Assembly: GCA_009602725.1 (NCBI GenBank) | Contig: WELB01000032.1 | Location: forward strand, 669,958-701,326 | DNA length: 31,369 bases | From: Spirogloea muscicola | Taxonomy: Eukaryota; Streptophyta; Zygnematophyceae; Spirogloeales; Spirogloeaceae | Reading direction: 5' to 3' | In this document: piece after piece, positions 21,108-28,896 of the stretch | How positions within the stretch are numbered: position 1 is the first letter of the stretch | How the letters are laid out: each line of letters starts with the position of its first letter | Notes under the pieces: model-generated | The model's input: only the letters and a program-made list of their open reading frames with translations | What the model was told of the DNA's origin: nothing | The model's database searches: none | Position numbers and translations under genes: made by a program

Positions 21108-21967
21108 CTACCTAGGCGGTGGTGGAGCAACAGGGTATGGATTATAAGCAGAGCCTGCAGGCTTGTGCACTGGGTAGCCCATTGCTGGAGCTCCATCTTG
21201 CACCACGCCAGGTCTGTCATAAGCAGGGTATGACTGCTGGGCGTTCATAGTCTGAGTGTATGTGGGGACCTGTGGGGCCTGATTTTTGGCTAAAAGAAGC
21301 CGTCTGCGCCTCCGCATCACAAAGAAGAGGATGATAACCACTATGGCAATCACAAGGACCACTCCGGCTGCAATGAGGCCGTATACCAGACCACCGTGGC
21401 GACCTATGTAGCTTCCGCGCGTCCTGGGGTAGTAACCATAACCACGATAAAGGCGACCAGTTACATGGAGCTCTGGAAGTGCAGCTTCAACAGGCTCTGA
21501 TGCTGACGGCAAGGGCTTGTCGATGGCTGCAACTCTTGTTTGATTGCAAGATCCCAGGCAACTGCTTGATGTCCTCAACAGGCGCCGGGTCACCAGGCTC
21601 TCTTGACTGTTGCGAGCTGCAAGGTGAGAGGAGACAGTCAGTCCTTTGTCCTATGAAAATACATAATTCAATTGGTGTACACTCTCCACCTAACTTCCGC
21701 AAGTAGTGAATGAAGGCCAGATTAGTGGCCGTCCACAAGCGCAGACGAGTTACTGAGGTAAGGGTGAGCAGGCCGGTCAAGGTTGAGCAGCAGCAGATTC
21801 GGTGCCCGTCGAAGACTGTCAGGGCTCAAGAGGGACAAGCAGAGGGCAGTCGCGGGAGCAAAGAGTGTGGCAGTGTGATAAGTATTACCAGCGGTATCAG
21901 CGCCAGCAGCGGAGGCGAGAAGGAGCAGCCCGAGGAGGAGGTGGGGCCGAGCCAACGGGCTGACCAT
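21108..21967 (-). CDS. Secretory single-pass membrane protein with Pro/Tyr-rich tail
   Basis: Not recognised as a named family. Two exons, 21967-21889 and 21616-21108, join in phase (588 bases, 195 aa). The first exon encodes a classical signal peptide, MVSPLARPHLLLGLLLLASA, cut near AGADTA. A short ectodomain of about 95 residues, with two cysteines, leads to one transmembrane helix (GLVYGLIAAGVVLVIAIVVI and onward) followed by RRRRR, which predicts a type I protein with the tail in the cytosol. The roughly 70-residue tail is rich in Pro, Tyr, Gln and Ala and ends VAPPPPR. A second protein of the same plan, with a larger ectodomain, lies 3 kb away at 24,887. Possible roles (cell-surface receptor, wall sensor) are guesses. 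Confidence 0.8.
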
Positions 21968-22448
21968 CGCGGCGGCGGCAAGAGCAGGGAGTTTGCACGA
22001 CGTGAGAGCGGCCCCGCGGACGTTGCCAAGCGTCCGGAGCCTCGAGCAGGAGGCCAGCCGGGACGGAACCGGCAGGCAGGAGGGCGTCGGAGGGGCGCAG
22101 GCGCCGCCCTTGTGGGAGCGCGGCGGAGGCGCGGCGAGGCGGCGGGCGGGGCGGGCAAGCGGGCGCGCGGGCGAGGCGGAAGGCGGAAGCGGCGTATGCA
22201 CTACGTGTGCAAGGCAGCAGACACGAGGTGGCCAGACGGCCGTGTCCCGACCGAGCGCCACCTGTCTGTTGCACTGCAGGGGTCTTTCCCACGCTGCAGT
22301 CCGCCGTGAGCCAGCAGCAGCCGCTGGTGCGGGCAGCCCCGGCGGCGCCGAGGGGCACCTGCCCATGCTTCTTCCGGGAAGCTCGTCGCATCCGCCGCGT
22401 GCGCACCTGCTGGCTCTACCCGCCGCCTGGCCTCTACCACTACTGGGC
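21968..22448. other. GC-rich upstream region of the membrane protein gene
   Basis: Very GC-rich, with long overlapping open frames on both strands that share no motif with known families. Probably 5' UTR and promoter of the gene at 21,108-21,967, merging on the right into repeats. Confidence 0.4.
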
Positions 22449-22500
22449 AAGAAGAAGGCCGCGGTGCGCATGAAAGAAGAAAGCGCGTCCAATTTGAGAG
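22449..22500 (-). repeat. Dispersed CCAAT-bearing repeat segment, short copy
   Basis: Plus reading GAAGGCCGCGGTGCGCATGA followed by AAAG and GCGTCCAATTTGAGAGC. Same block order as at 23,361-23,416 but more diverged. Confidence 0.6.
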
Positions 22501-22529
22501 CAGTGGCTGTGTGAAGAAGAAGAAGTGGC

Positions 22530-22860
22530 TATTCCAATGGGGGCAAGGGCTGTAAGAAGGGGCACTCCCAATGGGGGCAAGGGCTGTGAAAAGCCAGCCC
22601 TTAAAAGAAATGACTAAGGTTCGAAGGGGCCAAATGATGGACGGGCCTAAAAAGCGCTAAGCAGCTACTAAGGGGCCTGAAAAGGCTATGTCAGAACGGG
22701 GGAGGATGGACCACTCAGTAGTTTCGAGTGAGGAGCCAGTCCATAAAGAATTGACAAGGTTTGAAGGGGGCCAAACTACGAAGGGGCCAGAGGCGCTAGC
22801 TCTAAACTAGGGAAGGAGGAATCACTCAATAACAACGAGTGAGGAGCCTCAAAGCCGACA
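22530..22860 (-). mobile_element. Tandem retroelement 3' ends, copies C and D with their 3' UTRs
   Basis: Read on the minus strand: copy C ends LRLLTRCY-stop at 22826, inside the hairpin CACTC (22823-22827) / GAGTG (22837-22841). About 110 bases later comes a second ending, LLTRNY-stop at 22715, inside CACTC (22712-22716) / GAGTG (22726-22730). Each is followed by a block with CCTTC, ACCTT and ATTCTTT, and the second by the hairpin GGGCTG...CAGCCC (22581-22600). A 20-base block CCAATGGGGGCAAGGGCTGT is repeated at 22534 and 22568. The order indicates head-to-tail, 5'-truncated insertions. Confidence 0.7.
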
Positions 22861-23408
22861 GACTAGCTGGCGGAAAACAATCCCCCTGATGAAAGCCAGA
22901 GGCAGCAGCGAGAGCACGGCCAGCACGCAGATGCAAAGCGTGGGCCAGGGATCGCTGAAGGGATATGGCTAGTCGCATGCGATAGACTTGGGCCAACGAG
23001 CCAGCGGCGTTGAAGTCAGCCTGCTCACCTCGCCTGCGGGACACAGCGCGTCGCACAAGCCTGGCCAGCAGGTCGAGCCACTGGGACCCGAGAGCCCCGT
23101 GCACATCCACGGCCAGGGGTATGAACTCGTCCCCAGCCGGGTGGTCAGCGTGTTTGGCGGCCTTGCTGCGAGCGGCGTTCGCCGCAGCATGGCCAGCCCT
23201 CGAGGCAGAAAGCCCCCGGATTGGAGTGGTCCACCACATCAGTGGTGACCACATCGGCAATGATGCGCGTGCCGCCTCCTGGCGTGAAGGCCACCAGGTC
23301 GGCGCGTCGCGTGTGTAGGCCGTCCGCCTTCTGAACTCTCCCAGCCACCGCCCTCTCCTTGACGAGAGAGAAGGCGCGCGGTGCGCATGAAAATGGAAGG
23401 TAGGCCAA
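22826..23408 (-). pseudogene. Non-LTR retrotransposon C-terminal region with endonuclease-like domain (frameshifted)
   Basis: The minus frame from 23408 reads HTRRADLVAFTPGGGTRIIA then DVVTTDVVDHSNPG, the RxxD...IIADVVTTD spacing seen in restriction-like endonuclease domains of non-LTR elements. Coding sense then passes to another frame near 23,215: AAANAARSKAAKHADHP, GDEFIPLAVDVHGALGSQWL, LAISLQRSLAHALHLRAGRA, and ends LLTRCY-stop. The domain order (acidic catalytic strand, K-rich helix, 'F.P.AVD..G.LG', 'LQR' helix) matches the C-termini of such retroelements as I remember them. The frameshift and absence of reverse transcriptase make it a 5'-truncated dead copy. This is copy C. Confidence 0.65.
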
Positions 23409-23416
23409 TGTGAGCC
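23361..23416 (-). repeat. Dispersed CCAAT-bearing repeat segment, copy at the endonuclease-like frame
   Basis: Plus reading GACGAGAGAGAAGGCGCGCG, GTGCGCATGAAAATGG, AGGTAGGCCAATGTGAGCC. In minus sense it lies directly ahead of, and in frame with, the endonuclease-like region. Confidence 0.65.
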
Positions 23417-23460
23417 TTACACAAGTCCAGGTAACGGGGCAATGAGCTGGCTAAGGGAAA

Positions 23461-23530
23461 CACTAATATTCTCGAGTGAGCTCATACAAACCTGACAAGC
23501 GAAGCGTCTTTCTTCTCGTCATGGAAGCGC
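23461..23530 (-). mobile_element. Retroelement 3' end, copy E
   Basis: The minus frame reads MTRRKTLRLSGLYELTREY-stop, with TAG at 23463-23465. The stop lies in the small hairpin CACT (23461-23464) / AGTG (23475-23478). Minus-sense downstream it runs into the next segment (23,416), in line with a head-to-tail array. Confidence 0.6.
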
Positions 23531-23883
23531 CTTTTCATTGTCTTCTCGCCATCACCAGGCGCACACCCCGCCCCGCCTCTGGCGGTCGCGGCTCGGGGTG
23601 CCGCTACTTTAGCGCCACTTGGCGAGCGAGGGCAGGCCTGCCGCCTATCTGCCGCCACGTCGTCGCGTTGTGGGGCGGGCTCCATCGCTGGGCATCAATA
23701 TCACCCCCCCTTCCCCTCCCACTTTCCGGGCTAGCTGACGTGGTGGCGCCATCGCTGCGCCGCCCCAGCTGCCGACGCGGAAGAAAGATAAGAAGCTTCT
23801 TATTCGGAAGGGGTGGAGCCCCACCGCCCCGCCCACCTCGGGGGCTTCTCAGTGTGCTCCCAAAGCCGAGCTGCGAAAAAGAG
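23531..23883. other. GC-rich stretch between retroelement copies
   Basis: Open frames on both strands without recognisable motifs; composition like the left edge of the window, which is likewise followed by the 3' hairpin repeat. Probably repeat-derived. Confidence 0.35.
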
Positions 23884-24080
23884 AAGGGCTCGCCCATTGA
23901 GGATAGGGGCTGGAATAAGCCAGCCCAGAAAAGAATGAACAAAGGACGAGAAGGGGCCAGGGGAAGTACGAAGAACAACAAGCACTTAAAAGAAGCGAAG
24001 CAGCTACGAAAGAGAGCAAGCGCGGCCAGATTAACTGGTGGCTGGGAGAGGCCAGCCCAAAAGAATGGACAAGGTCTGAA
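23884..24080 (-). repeat. Two 3' hairpin repeat units in tandem
   Basis: Unit one: GGGCTGG (23907-23913) / CCAGCCC (23920-23926), near-identical to the unit at 583-655 in opposite orientation. Unit two: GGCTGG (24040-24045) / CCAGCC (24052-24057), followed by CAAAAGAATGGACAAGGTC. In minus sense both follow copy F, suggesting its 3' UTR plus that of another truncated copy. Confidence 0.7.
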
Positions 24081-24114
24081 GGAGTCGGAGTGCTAAGGAC
24101 TGAGACAGCAGTAA

Positions 24115-24345
24115 GCGAACTCTCAGTAACCTCTCGTCAGTAGATGCAAGTCTGAGTAGCTAGCAGGCGGAAAGACGTCGCCCTGACGGAAGCCGGAGGC
24201 CGCCGCCAGAGCGCGGCCTGCGCGCAAGTGGACCGCAAAAGCTAGGGACGAAGCACTCAGTAACCCCTGCTAAGCAGCCTCAGGTCAGAGAGGATGGGTT
24301 CCTGGAAGCGGGTCCCCCTGCGAAAGCCGTGCTCCTGACTAGGCG
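24115..24345 (-). mobile_element. Retroelement 3' ends, copies F and G, head to tail
   Basis: Minus sense: copy G contains GFRRGTRFQEP and ends SDLRLLSRGY-stop at 24257. About 20 bases later copy F starts within VHLRAGRALAAASGFRQGD, then VFPPASYSDLHLLTRGY-stop at 24123. Copy F matches the end of copy C over 36 residues with about eight changes. The join puts the truncated 5' end of F right behind the hairpin region of G. Confidence 0.7.
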
Positions 24346-24886
24346 GTATCGCCGCAAGGACGAGGCATGTAAGTACCCGGCGCTGTTGTGTGCAGCCAAG
24401 CGCCCTGTCCGTCCACTTTTAGTATGAAGAAACAATCATTTAACCCACGCAGCCACGCAGCGCACGCGCAGTGGAGTGTCAAAGTCACCAACAAGAGCGG
24501 CAGGCACCAGTCACCTCTTCAAAGGGGCGCTAGAGAAGCGTACAAGCTCGGTGTCGAGCAGCTTCTGATATTACGAAATTATTGTGAAACTCATTCTCCA
24601 CTCATGTCCAACGATGGTCTCAGTGGCGAGACAGTACTGTACTGAGCCCTACATTTGGGAAGCTCAGTGCGCTGCTCACGATCTGCATGATAAATCAGTC
24701 CGATGCATGCCAAATGGCAAGGATAGAGCACAGAGACTGTGTCAGCTTTGCTAATTTCCACCATTTGTGAGTTTCAGCAGAAACTCACATCTCCATGCCC
24801 TCCCTGTTTCCTTGCCCAATACACCGGAGCATGTGATGGACACCGTCAGGGATTGACTAAACTGCAAGGTCTAGAAGGTTTGGACA
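24346..24886. other. Intergenic, no gene seen
   Basis: Spacer downstream of the second membrane protein gene. A plus frame of 85 codons at 24388-24645 has no recognisable feature. Confidence 0.4.
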
Positions 24887-26467
24887 TCAGCCTGTGCGAA
24901 TGTACTGAGGAGCAGGTGCGCTAGCAGGATAAGGGTATATTGGGAAGCCATACTGAGGACCCTGTGCAGGATATCCATAGGCTGTATTGGAGGCAACGGG
25001 CTGGGACTGCTGCTGATGGAAGGCTGGAGGAAGGTCTGCCTCAAGGCTGTAAGGGGATGGCCCAGCCCCATATGCTGGAAAGGGCGGCTGTGTATTCGCC
25101 TTCTTTCTACGCCACCACTGGTAAAGGACATAGAGGAAAAAGATGAAAACAGCTGCAGCGATGACGATCCAGATCACCAGGGCAGCAGTGCCATGCAGCC
25201 AGCGCGAGGGGGAGCCATAGTAGTAGTAATATCCCGAGGGGGCATCATCGCCGCCTGTAGGATCCAGGTTCTGTGTTGACGTGAAAGTGTGGGAAGAGGT
25301 GACCTTGCCATAGGGATCAAAGTACGAGAGCGCCTGAACAATGTCAGAGGACACACATAAGGGTTAGCTGATTTGGCAACTGACATATCCAGAAAATTGG
25401 AGGGTACAAAGCAGCATCTAGGCCTGTCTCTGAGCTGTTTTGATCTCAAGTGTGACGTGCCAAACTTAGGAACAACCACGCACCTGAAAAACAGTCTCAG
25501 GGTGGTTGGCCAGGACAAGCTGGAAAGCTGAAGCTGCTTGCTCATAATTAGACTTTGAGAAAATCGTCTTTGACTCCACGGTGATACCTTTGGCACCCTG
25601 AGGTATGACGTCCACATCCTTGATTGTGACCTGTGAGCAAGTCTGTTGTCTTGTTAGACAGCAGCAACTATGCATCCAGGCTTGAGAGCGGCTGCTCATT
25701 TCCATATGGCTGATAGTACATACTGTGTAGGCTTACACAGCTATCTCAGCTAATTCAGTCTGCAGCAGCGTCTTTGTTCCTGGTCTTTGTTCCCACTGAG
25801 GTGACAGAAGGAGGCATCATCTTCCGTACAAGTTGCTGACCTGCCCTGTGAAATTGACTGTGCTTCCTGCATTGACTGCGGCTGCCACCATTGCATCCAC
25901 AAACTTGTCTGCAAAGTCATTGACGGAAGCATTTCCACTCGTGATGGGGCTGCTGAAGATGATGTCACTGTAGACAGCTCCATCGTTGTCATCTCCAGAG
26001 GTTATAGGAGGCAGGGTTGGGGGAGGACTCCTTTGCTCCTGTATAAGAGACAGCCGAAAGTTATTCTAATGTGAAATCCACCTTACAAAAACTAAAATCC
26101 AGGGACAGCAGAACGTGAGCAGGCATAAGCAGAGCCGCTTCTCAAGCATCACCACTTGAGCAACCATGCCCAGTGCTACCTGTTGGAGGAGCCGCCGTGA
26201 CGCTTTATTGATTGAACCAGCGTGAGAGAGCCTGATCATAAGTTATGCAGCAGTACAGTCGATGAGGAAGTGTTTGAACGTGTATGTGTCGTGCGGGACT
26301 TGACAAGCACTACTTCCTGGTCACTGGGGCAGCCCTGCAGTTAGCAATCGTGGCAGAAGACCACAGCAGCTGATTGCCTTCTGGCAGGGCTGACTGGCAG
26401 GTGGTCACTCCGTGCAGCGTCACCGAAGCCAGACATGGGGGTTGCAGATACGCAGTGGCACTCGCGT
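24887..26467 (-). CDS. Single-pass membrane protein with larger ectodomain and Pro/Tyr-rich tail (5' end unresolved)
   Basis: No named family recognised. Exons with matching phases: 26467-26325, 26038-25841, 25630-25484, 25333-24887. In order: a segment with four cysteines (LQPPCLASVTLHGVTTCQSA, ATIANCRAAP); a Pro-rich spacer (SPPPTLPPITSGDDND); an alpha/beta domain (helix NDFADKFVDAMVAAAV, strand VTIKDVDVIPQG, strand GITVESKTIF, helix YEQAASAFQLVLANHPETVF) whose pattern recalls SEA-type membrane-proximal domains, by eye only; then SGYYYYYGSPSRW, one transmembrane helix (AALVIWIVIAAAVFIFFLYV), WWRRKK, and a tail rich in Pro, Tyr and Gln. Same plan as the gene at 21,108. The signal-peptide exon was not found. 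The frame MARLQATVVP from 26566 is phase-compatible only through a 26-base gap, too short for an ordinary intron. Confidence 0.75.
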
Positions 26468-27017
26468 CTAGAATTGGTCAAGAGGCGGCCCACCAGCCTG
26501 CATGGGCGTGTTGGAGGCACTCTGCTGCAGCAGTGCCGGCACCACAGTCGCCTGCAGGCGCGCCATCGAGCCAAGAAGCTGGGCTTGAGGCGCATTCTGG
26601 CGTCAAACAATGTGGGAAACCGTGTCCCAAGCCAGTTGCGCGGCGCTGGACGTCAGCCCCTGGCATCTGCCGCAGCGGCAGCTAGTGGGGCCAGCAGAGC
26701 GGCGGGGCGCCGTGCCCGTGCCCCCCCCTGGCGCGGGCGCGAAGCTCGCGCCGGACGGGAGGAGGCCGAGACGCACCGGCGGCTCGGGCGCGGGGCGGCG
26801 CNGCCGCCGCGGCGGCGGTCGCGATCGCGGGGGCCGCGGCGCCTGCGGAAGCCTGCTGATGCGGAGAAGATGACAGATATGGCGGTGGGGGTTGGCATGA
26901 CTCGCCACCCCGGTCTCGCCTCGCCGCCCAGCGAGAAAATTTTCGTGTATTTGAATCAAACAAAGGCCAATTGGCCAAGTACAAAGGGAAGCACGTCTGG
27001 AGACGTACATCTTCTAC
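26468..27017. other. GC-rich upstream region with one ambiguous base
   Basis: Probably 5' exon, UTR and promoter of the membrane protein gene at 24,887. Position 26802 is an unresolved base in a GCC-rich run. A perfect 12-base palindrome, GGCCAATTGGCC, lies at 26965-26976, about 40 bases from retroelement copy B. Confidence 0.45.
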
Positions 27018-27452
27018 AGCAGATTGACCTGCTCAGTAACCACGGGTCAATACATAAAGGTCGCTAATTGATGCCTGAATACTGGATGGCAAATGTGAAG
27101 CCCTTCTGCTACCAACTAGAGCACGCCCAGCTTTCTGGTGCAAAGCATTACCCTGAGCACGCTGCAAACAGGCCGAAACGCGTCGTTGCAAGAACGACAG
27201 ATATGCAGCTGGCAGGCCTATCTCAGCCGGAAACACATCTGCACGTCGTGCATAGCCTAGATTTGCAATATTCTGCAGGAGAGTGTGAAAACGAGGACCT
27301 AAGCAGCCAAAGACGTCACAGCTGGCAGGAGCTGATCGCGCTGGGGGCAATCGAAGTAGTGCTGCAGCTTTCCTTCTTTTGCACTGCCCACCAGCGAGAG
27401 GGACGAGAGCTTCCCCCAATTTTAGCAGATCAAACAGCTTCTTCAAAGACAA
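27018..27452 (-). mobile_element. Retroelement 3' end, copy B
   Basis: The minus frame reads GPRFHTLLQNIANLGY, then LPAAYLSFLQRRVSACLQRA and ends SDLYVLTRGY-stop at 27033. It is about 85 percent identical to copy A by eye from 27018 to 27300. The end hairpin is TTGACCTG (27024-27031) / CGGGTCAA (27043-27050), with one changed pair relative to copy A. Confidence 0.75.
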
Positions 27453-27484
27453 ACAGCGCTTCTAAAGCAAAGCGATTGCAGTAA

Positions 27485-27560
27485 GACGAGAGAGAAGCCG
27501 CGTGCGGTGGGCATGAAAGGAAAGGGTGGCCAATTTAAGCCAATTTAAACAGAAGCTAGA
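27485..27560 (-). repeat. Dispersed CCAAT-bearing repeat segment, full copy
   Basis: Plus reading GACGAGAGAGAAGCCGCG, CATGAAAGGAAAGGGTGG, CCAATTTAAGCCAATTTAAA, then AGAAGCTAGAGCAGAAA. Closest relative of the copy in the importin-9/BtaB promoter (10,836-10,893). Confidence 0.7.
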
Positions 27561-27614
27561 GCAGAAAGGTGGGGCTACATGAAAGGAAGCCCTAAGCGAA
27601 GGTGGCTAAGGTAA

Positions 27615-27930
27615 CAGTGTGACATTAGTACCCACGGGTGAGCACATACAGACTTGACAGTCTAACTTGGGGAGCCGGAGCTCCACCACAGGAAAAGAAA
27701 GACTTCTTCCAAACAGCCGAAAGGCGCCTGAACCACACAGCTATGCACGAGCTTCACCACAGAGGAGAGCTGCAATGGCTGTGAGAGGCCAGCCCAATCG
27801 AAGGTACAAGGTCTTAAAAAGGGACGATAGGCGCAAAATCACGGAACTACTCTTCATAACGCCTGCGAGTGAGTGCTCAACAAGAGAAGAAGCTCTTCTT
27901 GGGGATGGCTGTGAGAGGCCAGCCTTGCTA
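27615..27930 (-). mobile_element. Retroelement 3' end, copy H, with two hairpin units
   Basis: Minus sense: VRLSSLYVLTRGY-stop, with TAA at 27625-27627. To its right lie two hairpin units GGCTG...CCAGCC near 27,778-27,795 and 27,907-27,924, the first followed by a degraded CAATCGAAGGTACAAGGTC. They may belong to further truncated copies. Confidence 0.6.
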
Positions 27931-28829
27931 CACTGCTTTGACCCTATAGAGGTTCTCGGAGTAAGGCTCCCTCGCGGCTGATCCGCCTGGTATCCCCGCC
28001 TGCGTTCCCTCTTGACATGGCCCGGATCGCTCACGCAATGTCTGCTGGTGCAGCACCGCGGCGGCGGCAGCAGCCCTCGTGGTGGTAACCCAAGGTCCAG
28101 TATCTGTCGAAGCGAGTGGCTTGGCTACTCGGCCCTGGCACTCCACGCCAACTATACATTGTCTGGCTACGAGTTGAATGATATGTTGGGGCAAGGCCCG
28201 TTTGGCCCCTGTTGGTCCTAAAGGCGGCCAGTATGGCCTTGGACCAGTCTTAGCACTGGCCACCACTACCTGGTCGCTGCTCATCCAATTCCGTTAGACC
28301 TCTTCCAGGTGTGACACTGCTGTTTTGCAGAGGCATAATCTATTGAGTGCACTCTCATGGGCGTTTGGTCTACTTCGGTTGTCTTGCATGATTGGCGCGG
28401 ATGACAGGGTGGAACCGGACCCATTTGTGGCATGGGCAGATAGGATATACTCCCTGACCGAGGCTGGGTCTGAGTCTGAGTGCTCGCAACTCCCTCCACA
28501 CCAGAATAACAGAAGTCATGCCGAATTCATCCATGTTTGCAGCCACTTCAGCATCCTTGTTAGACTAACTCCAAGTAAGCCAATGACAGATTGTGTCGCA
28601 ACATGTTCCTCTGTGGCCAGCAAGTATTCTGTGCAGATTGCAGCCGGATGTCCTCCCCAGCTAGCTCAGTCAGGAAAAGTGATTTGGCAGCCGCCAACAT
28701 AAACTAACAGGAGTATTGAGAGGAATGGAGGCTGCTGGCTACGATGCAATTATCACTTGCAATAAGCATGCCCTCTACACCACTGCCCTCAGAGTGTCGC
28801 AGGAAAGCCCGCCCCCATCCTGTTGCATC
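27931..28829. other. Intergenic, no gene seen
   Basis: Several short open frames on both strands. None shows a domain that continues or splices. A plus frame near 28,156-28,218 ends YELNDMLGQGPFGPCW, weakly kinase-like, but stops at once. Confidence 0.4.
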
Positions 28830-28834
28830 TTACA
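28830..28834 (-). terminator. TGTAA polyadenylation motif of RRP36
   Basis: Minus-strand TGTAA 63 bases past the RRP36 stop codon, the usual position for the green-algal signal. Use is inferred. Confidence 0.5.
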
Positions 28835-28896
28835 CATCCCATCCTGGAGATTGGCGGAGCTGCTAGAGAGCTTGGCGGGCCTGGCCTTTGATTGGC

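Noticed and set aside
22615-22632. GGTTCGAAGGGGCC as a tRNA B-box, i.e. a tRNA or tRNA-derived SINE
   Set aside because: No matching A-box or cloverleaf; other copies of the block lose the B-box consensus.
28012-28221. Plus frame ending in a kinase-like glycine loop (MLGQGPFGPCW)
   Set aside because: Stops immediately after the loop, no lysine or catalytic motif follows in any frame, and no splice donor suits.
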